64,000 nucleotides of DNA, taken from the NCBI RefSeq assembly GCF_010093305.1, contig NZ_PDWS01000008.1, positions 1 to 64,000 of the forward strand. The letters are read 5' to 3'. The DNA is from Pseudoxanthomonas sacheonensis (GTDB taxonomy: Bacteria > Pseudomonadota > Gammaproteobacteria > Xanthomonadales > Xanthomonadaceae). Position numbers and translations under genes: made by a program. The notes beneath the pieces were generated by a model. It had not been told where the DNA came from and made no database searches. It worked only from the letters and a program-made list of their open reading frames with translations. Positions 34,084 through 43,610 of this stretch are shown one piece after another (the stretch's first letter is position 1; each line of letters opens with the position of its first letter).

Positions 34084-35640
34084 ATGAAAGCTCTGTCCGT
34101 CGCGGTGTTGTTGTTGGCCGCCGCTTTTCCGCCTGCCGACCGGGTCGCCGCGGCGGAACCCTCGTCCTCCGCGCCGGTGGTCGCCACCCGCAGCGGCAGG
34201 GTCGAGGGCCGCGCAGAAAAAGGCCTGGAGGTCTTCCGTGGCGTGCCCTTCGCCGCGCCGCCGGTGGGGGCCTTGCGCTGGCGCGAGCCGCAGCCGGTTG
34301 CGGCATGGAACGGAACGCGCAAGGCCGACGCCTATGCGGCCTCATGCATGCAGAAAGCGGGAATCCCGGTATCGGCCGGCGGCACCGACGGTCCGTTGAG
34401 CGAGGATTGCCTTTACCTCAACGTGTGGACGCCGGCCGCCGCAACCACGGGCAGACGGCCGGTGATGGTGTGGATACACGGCGGCGCGCTGGTCTATGGC
34501 TCGGGCAACGTCGCGCTGTTCGACGGCAGCGCACTGGCGCAGCGCGGCGCGGTGGTGGTGGTCATCAACTACCGCATGGGTGCATTGGGTTTCTTCTCGC
34601 ACCCGGCGATCGATGGCAACGGTCCCTCCAGTCCGGTCAACTATGGCCTGCTCGACCAGATCGCCGCCCTGCGCTGGGTGCGCGACAATATCGCGGCCTT
34701 CGGCGGCGATCCCGGCAACGTGACGATCTTCGGCGAATCGGCCGGCGCCCAGAGCGTGCTCGCGCTGTATGCGTCGCCGCTGGCGCAGGGGCTGTTCCAC
34801 AAGGGGATCGCGCAGAGTCCCTACGGCATCCCCAGCCATACCCGCACGAAAGCGCGTGAAGTCAGCGAACAGGTGGCGACCGCCGTGGGCCTGGCGGGCG
34901 CAAGCGCCACGGCAGCGCAACTGCGCGCGGTTCCGGCCGCGCGGTTTTTCCAGCTGGGCGATAAAGGTCCGACGCTCGCGCCGGGTTTCATCGTCGGCGA
35001 CCAGGCGATGCCGCGGCCGATCCTGGAGGTTTTCCAGCAAGGCAAGCAGGCGCGCATGCCGCTGATCATCGGCAGCAACAGCGACGAAGCCACCGTGGCG
35101 ACGGCGTTCGGCGTGGATCCGGCCAAGGTGGTGGAGAAGTTGCGCGCGGCCAAATTCCTGCTGAGGAAGTTCTATCCCGGCGTTACCGACGACGCGCAGC
35201 TGGGCCGCGAAGCCGTGCGCGACCTGGTGTTCACCGCTTTCGTGCGTCGCATCGCCTATTTGCATTCGCAGTCCACGCCCACCTGGCGCTATTACTTCAG
35301 CCATGTGCAGCAGGGATTGCAAGGCAAGGTGCCGGGCGTGGGCCACGGCAACGAGATTCCGTTCGTGATGGGCACAGGTGGGAACTGCGATTGCATGCTG
35401 GTTCCGTTCACCGCGGCCGATCGCCGGTTCTCGCGCCAGATAGGCGACTATTGGTTCGCGTTCGCGCGTTCGGGCAGACCCGACGCGGCCAATGCGCCGG
35501 TTTGGGCCCAGGACGGCGTGCGCGAAGCCAGGACGCTGGAGTTCGGAGATGAGGTTGCGCTGAGGAAGGATTTCATGAAGGCGCGGCTGAACGCTTTCAT
35601 CGCCATCCTGAAAATGACGGGCGCGCTGACCGCGCGGTAG
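34084..35640 (+). CDS. Type-B carboxylesterase (exported)
   Basis: Alpha/beta hydrolase of the cholinesterase/carboxylesterase B family, 518 aa, with signal peptide (ALSVAVLLLAAAFPPADRVA). Visible features: VFRGVPFAAPPVGALRWREP, the disulfide-like SEDCLYLNVWTP, oxyanion segment VWIHGGALVYGSGN, the nucleophile elbow IFGESAGAQSVL, and the histidine in GVGHGNEIPFVMG. An acidic residue in NSDEATVATAF region completes the triad. The substrate is unknown. It is the distant relative of the esterase at 57643 in the pectin locus. Confidence 0.85.
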   Translation: MKALSVAVLLLAAAFPPADRVAAAEPSSSAPVVATRSGRVEGRAEKGLEVFRGVPFAAPPVGALRWREPQPVAAWNGTRKADAYAASCMQKAGIPVSAGGTDGPLSEDCLYLNVWTPAAATTGRRPVMVWIHGGALVYGSGNVALFDGSALAQRGAVVVVINYRMGALGFFSHPAIDGNGPSSPVNYGLLDQIAALRWVRDNIAAFGGDPGNVTIFGESAGAQSVLALYASPLAQGLFHKGIAQSPYGIPSHTRTKAREVSEQVATAVGLAGASATAAQLRAVPAARFFQLGDKGPTLAPGFIVGDQAMPRPILEVFQQGKQARMPLIIGSNSDEATVATAFGVDPAKVVEKLRAAKFLLRKFYPGVTDDAQLGREAVRDLVFTAFVRRIAYLHSQSTPTWRYYFSHVQQGLQGKVPGVGHGNEIPFVMGTGGNCDCMLVPFTAADRRFSRQIGDYWFAFARSGRPDAANAPVWAQDGVREARTLEFGDEVALRKDFMKARLNAFIAILKMTGALTAR

Positions 35641-35652
35641 CCGGCAGGGCGA

Positions 35653-36117
35653 TCAGCGTTTTTGGCGCTTGATCGCGCTCGTGCGCTTGATCTGCGCTTC
35701 GATGCGCGCGCGCGCCAGGTCCAGATAGTGGGCATGCGACCCATCGTCCGATCCGTGGATCTCTCCAAGGTAAACGGCGCCGCTCCATAGCCTGGCCACC
35801 CATTCGGCGCCTTCGTCGGACAAGGTCAGATTGACGGTGTAGCGGATGTCCTGGCCGTCTTCGTCCAGGCAGCGATAGACCATGGGGAACTGGCCGGCGA
35901 AGGTCGGATCGGCGCAGCGGCGCTTCAGGTGCAGGCGCGCTTCTTCGGCCAGCTGCTGCTTCTCGCTCTCGTGGATCATCGGCATCTGCGAACGGACGAA
36001 ATCCGACTCGCCGAAAAAAGGATCGATGCCGTCGGCGGGGTTGTATCCCTGCGCGCGCAGCCATTCGATGAAGGCGTTCTCCAGCTCCATGGAACCTGCT
36101 TTGAGCTTGACGCCCAT
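35653..36117 (-). CDS. Hypothetical protein (154 aa)
   Basis: A cytoplasmic protein without signal peptide, beginning MGVKLKAGSMELENAFIEWL; a second ATG nine codons in is also possible. The C-terminal half (VYRCLDEDGQDIRYTVNLTL, then EGAEWVARLWSGAVYLGEIH) looks like an alpha/beta domain and the tail is Lys/Arg-rich. Not assigned to a family. It is convergent with the carboxylesterase gene, 12 bases apart. Confidence 0.6.
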   Translation of the reverse strand: MGVKLKAGSMELENAFIEWLRAQGYNPADGIDPFFGESDFVRSQMPMIHESEKQQLAEEARLHLKRRCADPTFAGQFPMVYRCLDEDGQDIRYTVNLTLSDEGAEWVARLWSGAVYLGEIHGSDDGSHAHYLDLARARIEAQIKRTSAIKRQKR

Positions 36118-36370
36118 GAACGCCCCCTTGTGCGTGATATTCCTGCCCCGGCGGGGAGCTTAGCAGGCCTGGCATTCTACGGCGGGTGCCGATGCTTCGG
36201 GCGGTTCCGGCAACCTGCGACCGCTCCTTGCGTGGACCGGGGAATCACGGCATCCGCGCTACTATCCTGGCGCCGGGCATGCCCGGCCAATGCGCTCAGG
36301 CGCCATGCTGGCGAGCGCTGCCATCCGCTCCGCATGAAAGAACCGCGGCATTCCACTATCGAGGTGTCCA

Positions 36371-36982
36371 ATGAATAAGCTTCTTCTCGGCGTTGTGCTG
36401 GCTTCTTTTCTGCTTGGCGGCTGCAACAAGCCTGCCGATACCCCCGACCCTGTGGCCTCGGGCCCTGAAGCGTCGGCCCCCGAAGCATCCGCTGCGCCGG
36501 CGGGCGATACGGCAACCGCTTCCGCATCTGCCGATGCGCCCGCGCCGGCATCGCCGGCTCCGGAGCCGAGCGTTGCGTCCGCCGATACCGGCGACAAGGC
36601 CATCGACGACGCCATCGATACGTTGCTGGGCGACCACGCCAAGTACCGGGCCGCGATCGACGCCTACCAGAAAGCCGTTGCCGAGGGAGACAAGGAAGCG
36701 GTCGCCGCGCTGATCGACTATCCCTTCTCCACGACCATCGATGGAAAGCGGACCTCGCTCAAGAACGCGTCGGGCTTCGTTAGCAATTACGACAAGATCG
36801 TCACCCCGGCCATCGCGGGCGTAATCAAGGCGCAGAAATATTCCGGGCTGATGGTCAACAGCAAGGGCGTGATGTTCGGCAGCGGCGAGACCTGGATCAA
36901 CGGCGTCTGCAAGAAGGGCAGTGCGGATTGCAGCGAGTTCGAGGTCAAGGTGGTAGCCATCCAGCCGGGCGCTTCCAGCTGA
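36371..36982 (+). CDS. Lipoprotein with Ala/Pro-rich linker (203 aa)
   Basis: A lipoprotein: LLGVVLASFLLGGC with the lipid cysteine at about residue 18, then about 65 residues of Ala/Pro/Ser/Glu linker, and a C-terminal domain of about 125 residues (AYQKAVAEGDKEAVAALIDY, then YSGLMVNSKGVMFGSGETWI). Two cysteines near the end (GVCKKGSADCSE) may form a disulfide. The C-terminal domain resembles the NTF2/SnoaL-like cone by pattern only. Function unknown; it lies alone between two spacers. Confidence 0.7.
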   Translation: MNKLLLGVVLASFLLGGCNKPADTPDPVASGPEASAPEASAAPAGDTATASASADAPAPASPAPEPSVASADTGDKAIDDAIDTLLGDHAKYRAAIDAYQKAVAEGDKEAVAALIDYPFSTTIDGKRTSLKNASGFVSNYDKIVTPAIAGVIKAQKYSGLMVNSKGVMFGSGETWINGVCKKGSADCSEFEVKVVAIQPGASS

Positions 36983-37078
36983 CGGGCGCCGGATAGGCCG
37001 TGCTGTGCTCCGGGGAGGGGCCGCGGGGCCGCCCGCCGGTTATGCGCCGGTTAGCCCGCCAGCGTTTACGATCCGCGC

Positions 37079-37894
37079 ATGTTTTCGCTCCGTCCCCGCC
37101 TGGCCGTCTTGCTGATCGGCCTTCTGGCATTGGCGCCGCTCCTGTCCGCGCAGGCGCGCACGGTGTACCGCTGCGTGCGCAACGGTACCGTCAGCCTGTC
37201 GACCGCGCCGGAACCGGGTTCCAAATGCGAAGCCAGGCAGATCGAGGACTATACGGCCAAGGTTCCCAACCTGTGGGGATCGATGGGCGTGTTCAGCGGC
37301 ACCTTGTACCAGCGCGAACAGGACGGGCAACTGGTCTACGGTACGCGCAAGTTGCCGGGCTCCACCGTGTACCTGAAATTCACCGTGGAAACGCCGCCCG
37401 GCGAACCCGCGCATCCGGGGTTGGGCAAAGTGGGCAAGCCGCGCCTGGACATGTACGCCAAGCAATTCAAGGCCGCAGCCAAATCCACCGGCGTGGAGGA
37501 TGCGTGGCTGCGTTCGATCGCCCATGCCGAAAGCGGCTTCGACGCCAATGCGCTTTCGCCCAAGGGTGCGCAGGGGGTGATGCAGTTGATGCCTGATGTG
37601 TCGAAGCAGTACGGGGTGGTGGATCCGTACTCGTCCGTCGAATCCATTAATGCCGGGGCCAGGCACCTGAAGTCGTTGCTCAAGCGCTACAAGAACGACC
37701 TGACCCTGGTCGCGGCCGCCTACAACGCCGGCATCGGGGCGGTCACGCGCTACAAAGGCGTGCCGCCGTACGCGGAAACGCAGGCCTATGTGGAAAAAGT
37801 GCAGGCGCTGCATCAGCGTTACCGGCAGGCGTTGGGGCCCGCGCCGTTGAAGCCGGCCGATGCGATCCAGCAGAAGCTAAAGTCCTCGCCGTAA
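37079..37894 (+). CDS. Lytic transglycosylase with SLT domain
   Basis: Periplasmic peptidoglycan lytic transglycosylase, 271 aa. A signal peptide (LAVLLIGLLALAPLLSAQA) is followed by a DUF4124-like beta segment with paired cysteines (VYRCVRNGTVSLS), then the SLT (GH23) domain from about residue 130. The catalytic Glu is in IAHAESGFDANALSPKGAQG (about 151); MQLMPD and AAYNAGIGAVTRYKGVPPYA are the other family motifs. A hairpin repeat follows immediately behind the stop. Confidence 0.92.
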   Translation: MFSLRPRLAVLLIGLLALAPLLSAQARTVYRCVRNGTVSLSTAPEPGSKCEARQIEDYTAKVPNLWGSMGVFSGTLYQREQDGQLVYGTRKLPGSTVYLKFTVETPPGEPAHPGLGKVGKPRLDMYAKQFKAAAKSTGVEDAWLRSIAHAESGFDANALSPKGAQGVMQLMPDVSKQYGVVDPYSSVESINAGARHLKSLLKRYKNDLTLVAAAYNAGIGAVTRYKGVPPYAETQAYVEKVQALHQRYRQALGPAPLKPADAIQQKLKSSP

Positions 37895-37900
37895 GAACAT

Positions 37901-37967
37901 CGTAGGAGCGACGCGAGTCGCGATGCTCTGAAAACATCCGATCTTCGCGACTCGCGTCGCTCCTACG
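37901..37967. repeat. GTAGGAGCGACGCGAGTCGC hairpin repeat, family C
   Basis: Arms CGTAGGAGCGACGCGAGTCG (37901-) and CGACTCGCGTCGCTCCTACG (-37967) with a loop of about 20 bases. Directly after it a partial copy (ACGCTCCTACGG, 37969-37980) overlaps the stop codon of the sugar dehydrogenase gene. It is the common REP-like palindrome of Xanthomonadaceae. It separates the convergent slt and sugar dehydrogenase genes and may also end their transcripts. Confidence 0.8.
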
Positions 37968-37973
37968 ACGCTC

Positions 37974-39113
37974 CTACGGACTGAGCTTTAGCAGCCTGCC
38001 GCCCGAGCCGGGCTTCTCGTCCTCGAGCAACCACAGGTTGCCGTCGGGGCCCTGCTCGACTTCGCGGATGCGCTGGCCCATGTCGTAGCGCGCCGCCTCG
38101 TGCGCCTGGATGCCGTCGAATTCGATGCGCACCAGCGACTTGGACGAAAGTCCGCCGATGAAGGCATCCCCCTTCCAATCCGGGAACGCAGTGCCGGAAT
38201 AGATCAGCAGGCCCGCCGGCGAAATCACCGGGTTCCAGCTGATCTTCGGCGCTTCGAATTCCGGACGGGTGGCGTGGTCGGGAATGTCGCGGCCATCGTA
38301 ATGGTCGCCGTTGGAAACGATGGGGTAACCGTAGTTCTTGCCGCGCTCGATCAGGTTCAGCTCGTCGCCGCCCTCGGGGCCCATCTCCTGTTCCCACAGC
38401 CGTCCTTGCGCGTCGAAGGCGATGCCCAGCGCGTTGCGATGCCCCAGCGACCACACCTGCGCCGCCACGCCGCCCTGTTTGGCGAAAGGATTGTCGGCCG
38501 GCACGCTGCCGTCGTCGTTGAGGCGGACGATCTTGCCCAGATTGGATTTCATGTCCTGGGCGGGAGTGAATTTCTGCCGCTCGCTCGAAGTGATCCATAA
38601 CTTGCCGTCGGGACCGAAGGCGATGCGATGGCCGTAATGCCCGTTGCCGGAAACCTTCGGCACCTGACGCCAGATCACCGTCAGGCCGGACAGCGCGCCG
38701 CCGCCGTTCCCATCCAGCACCAGCTTGGCGCGAGCGACCGCGCCGCCGCGCGCATCGCCTTCGCCGGCCTCGGCATAGCTCAGGTAGACCAAGCCGTTGC
38801 TGGCGAATTGCGGATGCAGTACGACATCGCCGAAACCGCCCTGGCCGCCATAGGCCACTGCCGGCACTCCGCTGATGTCGCCGATTCTGTTTTCGGCGGG
38901 CGTGGCGCCCAGCGCGACCAGTTTCAGCGCGCCTTTCTTCTCGCTGACCAGCAGGCGCCCGTCGGGCAGGAAGGTCATCGCCCACGGCTCATCGAATTGG
39001 CCCATCGGAGTCGACTTGAATGGCAACGGCGTTTTTTCCTGTGCGGCGCAGCCGGTCGAAAAGAGGGCGAACATCGCGGTCGCGCAGGCGACGGCCAGCA
39101 GATTGCGGGGCAT
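37974..39113 (-). CDS. PQQ-dependent aldose sugar dehydrogenase family lipoprotein
   Basis: A six-bladed beta-propeller of the soluble glucose dehydrogenase (YliI/GdhB) family, 379 aa, with lipobox-like ALFSTGC (Cys about 22). Motifs: [80 protein letters not shown] and [20 protein letters not shown], where the residues ligating PQQ and calcium sit. The ATG has AGGAG ahead. It may oxidise sugars or aldoses at the cell surface; PQQ use is inferred from the family. Its TAG stop lies inside a repeat fragment. Confidence 0.88.
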   Translation of the reverse strand: MPRNLLAVACATAMFALFSTGCAAQEKTPLPFKSTPMGQFDEPWAMTFLPDGRLLVSEKKGALKLVALGATPAENRIGDISGVPAVAYGGQGGFGDVVLHPQFASNGLVYLSYAEAGEGDARGGAVARAKLVLDGNGGGALSGLTVIWRQVPKVSGNGHYGHRIAFGPDGKLWITSSERQKFTPAQDMKSNLGKIVRLNDDGSVPADNPFAKQGGVAAQVWSLGHRNALGIAFDAQGRLWEQEMGPEGGDELNLIERGKNYGYPIVSNGDHYDGRDIPDHATRPEFEAPKISWNPVISPAGLLIYSGTAFPDWKGDAFIGGLSSKSLVRIEFDGIQAHEAARYDMGQRIREVEQGPDGNLWLLEDEKPGSGGRLLKLSP

Positions 39114-39263
39114 GCGGATTCTCCTGAAGGATTGACGGGTTATTGCATGGGGACCGTAAAGGGCGCGTTTCGGTGCTGTATCCCGGCGCAACAAGTGACC
39201 TCTGGCACCTAGATTACCGTGGCGGCGGGCATACTCTGGAGAGAGTCAACGCGAGATCCAGCC

Positions 39264-39782
39264 ATGTCCGCTGCAGTCCTTCCCGCCCTCACTCCCTATC
39301 TCGCCACCGCCGGCATCGGCTGGCTTTACTACCGCCGCATCCGGCGCAGCTTCGGCCGTCAGCTTTGGCAGCCCAAGCGCACCATCGCCCGGCTGGTGCT
39401 GGTGTCGCTGGTGGCGGCCAGCCTGGTCTGCGCGGCTGTCTTCCTGCCGCATGTAGGCGCAGGCATCGCGGTCGGCGCGGTATTGGGAGCCGCGTTGGGC
39501 GTATTGGCACTGAAGCACACCCACGCCCAACTGGTCGATGGGAAGCGTTACTACACGCCCAATCCCTGGATCGGCGGCGGTCTGACCTTGCTGCTGCTGG
39601 GGCGCTTGGCCTGGCGTTGGAGCCAAGGCGCCCCAACCGGAAGTTCAGCCCAGGTCGGGCAACAAGTCAGCCCGCTGACGTTGGGCATTGCGGCGACGCT
39701 GATCGCTTATTCGCTGGTCTACAGCAGCGGCCTGCTGCTGCGCATGCGTCGGCTGGAGCCACCGCGAACCAATGGCGGGTAG
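39264..39782 (+). CDS. Membrane protein, DUF1453-like
   Basis: A four-helix inner-membrane protein of 172 aa (helices around 10-20, 38-58, 62-75 and at the end). The cytoplasmic pattern YYRRIRRSFGRQLWQPKRTI and the later DGKRYYTPNPWIGGGLTLLL resemble the DUF1453/CcdC-like family. Its role is not known. The ATG is preceded by GAGATCC only, a weak site. Confidence 0.65.
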   Translation: MSAAVLPALTPYLATAGIGWLYYRRIRRSFGRQLWQPKRTIARLVLVSLVAASLVCAAVFLPHVGAGIAVGAVLGAALGVLALKHTHAQLVDGKRYYTPNPWIGGGLTLLLLGRLAWRWSQGAPTGSSAQVGQQVSPLTLGIAATLIAYSLVYSSGLLLRMRRLEPPRTNGG

Positions 39783-39895
39783 GCTTCGACCGCCAAGGAA
39801 CGTGGTCAGGGTGTGCGCTGCGGATTTCCAGGCGCAGGCCTGGCCTATCCTTCTGCGATCCGCTGCATTCAGCTGGATGGGCTGAAAATAGTCCG

Positions 39896-40597
39896 ATGCC
39901 GGTCTTCCGTACCCTGCTTGCGCTGCTGCTCGTGACGATCTCGCCGATCCGACCGGCTCAGGCGCTCCATGCCACCGCCAGGCCCGCGCCGTCGCCGGGC
40001 CCGGTGCCGCCTACGCTTCCCCCAGGGCTTGCTCCGCAGGTCATGCGTATGGCCCTGTCGGCCATGCAGTGCGCGCAGGCCAGCGGCATCGGCACCGATG
40101 CGCGCACGCTGGCGGTGATCGACTACAGCAAATCCTCCCTGCAACAGCGGCTCTGGGTGTTCGACATACAGCGCGACAGACTGCTGTATCAGGAGGTCGT
40201 GGCCCATGGCCAAGGCTCCGGCGACGATCTGCCGACCCGCTTTTCCAACAGCGACGGCACGCACGCCTCCAGCCTCGGGTTGTTCCTGACCGCCGACACC
40301 TACCAGGGCCGCAACGGGTATTCGCTGCGGATGCAGGGCCTGGAACCTGGGATCAACGACCGCGCCATGGAGCGCGCCATCGTCATGCACGGCGCGGCTT
40401 ACGTGAATCCGGTGGCGGGCAAAGGCATGGGCAGGCTGGGACGCAGCTGGGGCTGTCCGGCGGTACGTACCGAAGTGGCGCGGCCGCTGATCGACAGCCT
40501 GAAGCAGGGGCAGTTCGTATTCGCCTACTACCCGGACCCGCAGTGGCTGCGGCAATCGCGCTACCTCCATTGCGCCGCGGCGCAGCGACCGGTCTGA
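39896..40597 (+). CDS. Murein L,D-transpeptidase catalytic domain protein
   Basis: A 233-residue exported protein of the YkuD-related L,D-transpeptidase catalytic domain family (as in YcfS-like but shorter). It has a signal (TLLALLLVTISPIRPAQA), the core VIDYSKSSLQQRLWVFDIQR, and the active-site stretch ERAIVMHGAAYV (His about 165) with RLGRSWGCPAV (Cys about 187). Such enzymes cross-link peptidoglycan or attach proteins to it. It is followed 97 bases later by a second, classical YkuD gene. Confidence 0.85.
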   Translation: MPVFRTLLALLLVTISPIRPAQALHATARPAPSPGPVPPTLPPGLAPQVMRMALSAMQCAQASGIGTDARTLAVIDYSKSSLQQRLWVFDIQRDRLLYQEVVAHGQGSGDDLPTRFSNSDGTHASSLGLFLTADTYQGRNGYSLRMQGLEPGINDRAMERAIVMHGAAYVNPVAGKGMGRLGRSWGCPAVRTEVARPLIDSLKQGQFVFAYYPDPQWLRQSRYLHCAAAQRPV

Positions 40598-40694
40598 TCG
40601 CAATACGTCGCAAGCCCCATTTGGCGGCTACTCCACGCTATACCCGTGGCCGCGACTGGTCCTACACTTGGCCGGTCCCCCGGGAGAGTCCGTC

Positions 40695-41735
40695 ATGTCG
40701 CGGATGTGGATACTGGCGTTGATGTTCTCGTTGCCGCTGGCGGCGGCCGCAGCGGCGGTGCGCTTCTGGGGCGCTGCCGAATCCAGCCCGGTGCAGACTC
40801 CCGTCGCGCAGCTGAAACCGGGCCAATGGATATGGAAGGGCGAAACCGCGCCTGCCGGCCCGATGGCCGCAGTGGTCAGCCTGACCGAACAACGCGTGTA
40901 TGCCTATCGCAACGGACTGCTGATCGGCGCCAGCACGGTCAGCACCGGCCGTGCCGGCTACGAAACACCGACCGGTGTGTTCACCATCCTGCAGAAGGAC
41001 AGGGACCACCACTCCTCGATCTACAACAACGCCTCGATGCCGTTCACGCAGCGCCTGACCTGGGGCGGCATCGCTCTGCATGCGGGCGGGCTGCCGGGCT
41101 ATCCGTCCTCGCATGGCTGCGTGCACCTGCCTTCGGGATTCGCCGAGAAACTCTTCGATGCCTCGCCCATGGGCATGACCGTGGTGGTGGCCGAACAGGG
41201 CAAGTCGCCGGCCGATGTCGCCCATCCCACCGAGTTCACCCCCATCGACAGCAAGACCGGCAAGGTGGACGTGCAGCCGCGCCTGGCCAGCCAGGAAACC
41301 TATCGCTGGCAGCCGCAGCTCGCTCCGCAGGGTCCTTTGTCGGTACTGCTCAGCGGCGCGGACAAGCGTGTGATCGTATTCCGCAATGGCGTGGAGATCG
41401 GCCGCGCGCAGATAGAGGTCCGCAACCCCGAAAAACCGCTGGGCACGCACGTCTACATCATCAAGGACGGCGTGGTGCCCGGATTCAATCCGCAGTTGCC
41501 CGGCCTGCCGCTGCCGAAGTGGACCGCCATCGGCGTGCCCGGCAATGCTTCCGAATCCGGAGCGGTGCTGGACGCGGCCGCGGTGGACCGCATCGTATTG
41601 CCCGACGCCTTCGCGCGCGAGATATACCCTTTGCTGCAGCCGGGGACCACCCTGCTGGTCACCGATGCGGCGGTGCTGCCGGCGACTTCGGGCGTGCGCC
41701 AGCAAGTGCTGGATTCCAATCCGCCAGAATCGTGA
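40695..41735 (+). CDS. L,D-transpeptidase (YkuD domain)
   Basis: An exported L,D-transpeptidase of 346 aa. The signal runs through WILALMFSLPLAAAAAA; the YkuD domain follows at about 55-175 with SLTEQRVYAYRNGLLIGAST, TGRAGYETPTGVFTI and the active site IALHAGGLPGYPSSHGCVHL (Cys about 142). The remaining about 170 residues contain a second, degenerate YkuD-like repeat (SGADKRVIVFRNGVEIGRAQ, then KPLGTHVYIIKDG) lacking the SHGC motif. ATG 40695 fits the signal peptide. Confidence 0.88.
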   Translation: MSRMWILALMFSLPLAAAAAAVRFWGAAESSPVQTPVAQLKPGQWIWKGETAPAGPMAAVVSLTEQRVYAYRNGLLIGASTVSTGRAGYETPTGVFTILQKDRDHHSSIYNNASMPFTQRLTWGGIALHAGGLPGYPSSHGCVHLPSGFAEKLFDASPMGMTVVVAEQGKSPADVAHPTEFTPIDSKTGKVDVQPRLASQETYRWQPQLAPQGPLSVLLSGADKRVIVFRNGVEIGRAQIEVRNPEKPLGTHVYIIKDGVVPGFNPQLPGLPLPKWTAIGVPGNASESGAVLDAAAVDRIVLPDAFAREIYPLLQPGTTLLVTDAAVLPATSGVRQQVLDSNPPES

Positions 41736-41822
41736 AGCCGGCAGGCGCTCGCCTGCCAACAACAATCCATCGTCCACCGAACGCCCCAATTTCCACCCGC
41801 CGCCATAGCCAAAGGACTCTCT

Positions 41823-42662
41823 ATGCGAATCGCTGCCCGCGTACTACCCGCCGCCCTTGCCGTTGCCTTGATGGCACCCGTCGCCGCTTTCGCCCAGGAC
41901 CTGGCTCCGCTGGATCGGTACTGGCTCGGGCTGGGCGGCTACGGTTCCGATAACGACCTCGACATCCGTATCGATGGCGAAGACGGAGTCGCCGGCAGCA
42001 ACGTCGATTTCCAGCGCGACCTCGGCTTCGACGAACGCGAAACCGCATTCACCTACGACCTTGGCTTCACCCTGGCCGACAAGCACCAGTTCGCCGTCAC
42101 CGGGCACCGCTACAGCAGCGAAGCCGGCAGGACCCTGAGCCGCGAGCTGGACATAGACGATGAAATCTATGCAGTGGACGCCGCGTTCGCGGGAAAGATG
42201 GACATAGACGTGACCAGCGCCTCCTACACCTGGTTCTTCCATCGCAATGAGCGCAACGCTTTCGGCGTAGGCCTGGGCGGGGTGCATTACGCGCTGGATG
42301 CCGAGCTGGCCGCTTCCGCCGTTGCCGACGATGGCGAAGGCGGCGAAGTGGTGACCACCGTGGACAAGCGCATCGACGAATCCGCCTGGGCTCCGATGAT
42401 CCGCGCGCAGTATTCGCAGGTGATCAACGACCAGTGGCGTTTCAATGTGGAGTTGGCCGGCGTGCGCAAGTCCGGCGGCAGCGTTTCGGGCGATGCGGTC
42501 GACGCCAGCGCCTCGATCGACTATTTCCCGTGGAAGCACTTCGGCTTCAGTCTGAAATACAACTACAACGACGTCAGCTTGAAGTACAAGAAGACCAGCT
42601 ACCGCGGCAAGCTCGATCTGGTCAACCAGGGTCCGCAGCTGCTGGCTGTCGTCAAGTTCTAG
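41823..42662 (+). CDS. Outer-membrane beta-barrel protein
   Basis: A 279-residue outer-membrane protein: signal peptide ending AFA-Q (about residue 25), then alternating amphipathic strands (ETAFTYDLGFTLADKHQFAV, ASYTWFFHRNERNAFGVGLG, FGFSLKYNYNDVSLKYKKTS) and a terminal phenylalanine (LLAVVKF) as required for BAM-mediated assembly. About eight to ten strands can be counted. The function is unknown; no partner gene adjoins. Confidence 0.8.
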   Translation: MRIAARVLPAALAVALMAPVAAFAQDLAPLDRYWLGLGGYGSDNDLDIRIDGEDGVAGSNVDFQRDLGFDERETAFTYDLGFTLADKHQFAVTGHRYSSEAGRTLSRELDIDDEIYAVDAAFAGKMDIDVTSASYTWFFHRNERNAFGVGLGGVHYALDAELAASAVADDGEGGEVVTTVDKRIDESAWAPMIRAQYSQVINDQWRFNVELAGVRKSGGSVSGDAVDASASIDYFPWKHFGFSLKYNYNDVSLKYKKTSYRGKLDLVNQGPQLLAVVKF

Positions 42663-42808
42663 GATCCGCTGTCGGATCCGGACGGACGGGCGGACTGGCC
42701 TTGCGTAGCCGATGTGCGGTTGGTCGGCGCGTGCCGGGCCCAGAGCCCGACTTGCGCGCAACCGGTCGCCGCGAGCGGATTTTCTGCGCGGGTTCCACCG
42801 GCCCGCGC

Positions 42809-43306
42809 TCAGGTCAGCGCGGTGGTCCCTTCATAGGGCAGCCGCGTCGCTCCTAGCCCGAGCAGGGCCGCTTCGGCGGCCGGCAATTGCGGATCCTCGG
42901 CATCCAGCACCACCAGGATGCGGCCTGCTTTTATTTCCTGCTCGAACTTGCGCCTGACCGGATCGTCCACCGTCGATCCCAACAACGCCGACACCCATGT
43001 ACCGACCGCCGCGCCGCCTACGGTCAGCAGCGCCGCCCCGGCTATGCTCACTCCCAACAGCGGGAACGCCATGGCCACCAGCCCGGCCACCATGCCGATG
43101 GCGGCTCCGGTGGCTGCGCCGCGCAAGGCGGCCGGCATGAAATCGGTGGCCGCGTCCTTGAGCAGATCCGGGATCGAGTCCAGTTCTATGTCGGCACGCG
43201 CGATCAGGGACAGGTTGTCGTCGGTAAGTCCGGCCTCGCGCGCGACGCGGAGGGCATCCTGGGCGGCAGCCAGGTCGGGAACGCTGAATACATGACGGGT
43301 TTGCAT
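42809..43306 (-). CDS. Membrane protein with Gly/Ala-zipper region (DUF1269-like)
   Basis: A 165-residue protein: an N-terminal alpha/beta part (HVFSVPDLAAAQDALRVARE), two glycine-rich helices (GAATGAAIGMVAGLVAMAFP and GAALLTVGGAAVGTWVSALL) and a C-terminal alpha/beta part (ILVVLDAEDPQLPAAEAALL). This resembles DUF1269/general-stress membrane proteins with a glycine zipper. It has a ribosome site (GGAGGGCG) ahead of its ATG. Function unknown. Confidence 0.68.
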   Translation of the reverse strand: MQTRHVFSVPDLAAAQDALRVAREAGLTDDNLSLIARADIELDSIPDLLKDAATDFMPAALRGAATGAAIGMVAGLVAMAFPLLGVSIAGAALLTVGGAAVGTWVSALLGSTVDDPVRRKFEQEIKAGRILVVLDAEDPQLPAAEAALLGLGATRLPYEGTTALT

Positions 43307-43424
43307 GATTTCGCCCTCCTTCCAACGACCGTTCCTATTACCCTCCCAACAAGGTTAGCCATGCGTGACGGGTCGGAAGCGCAATGGTAGAACTGTGCCC
43401 CGCAACGGCAGACCATGGACAGCC

Positions 43425-43610
43425 ATGCTTCCTTTCCAAACCATCCTGTGCCCTTATTGCGGCGAATCCATCGATCTGTTCGTCGACGATTCGGTGGACC
43501 ATCAGCAGTACGTAGAGGACTGCCAGGTCTGTTGCCGTCCCATCCATGTATCGGCGACCACGAACGAGGATGGTGTCGCGCTGGTGGTGCGTGCGGAAAA
43601 CGACGCGTGA
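43425..43610 (+). CDS. CPXCG motif-containing cysteine-rich protein
   Basis: A 61-residue zinc-ribbon-like protein: ILCPYCGESIDLFVDDSVDH with the CPxCG knuckle and a second cysteine pair in EDCQVCCRPIHVSA. This pattern defines the CPXCG cysteine-rich family found widely in proteobacteria. The start is ATG 43425; the longer frame from 43365 is Arg-rich and unlikely. Function unknown. Confidence 0.85.
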   Translation: MLPFQTILCPYCGESIDLFVDDSVDHQQYVEDCQVCCRPIHVSATTNEDGVALVVRAENDA

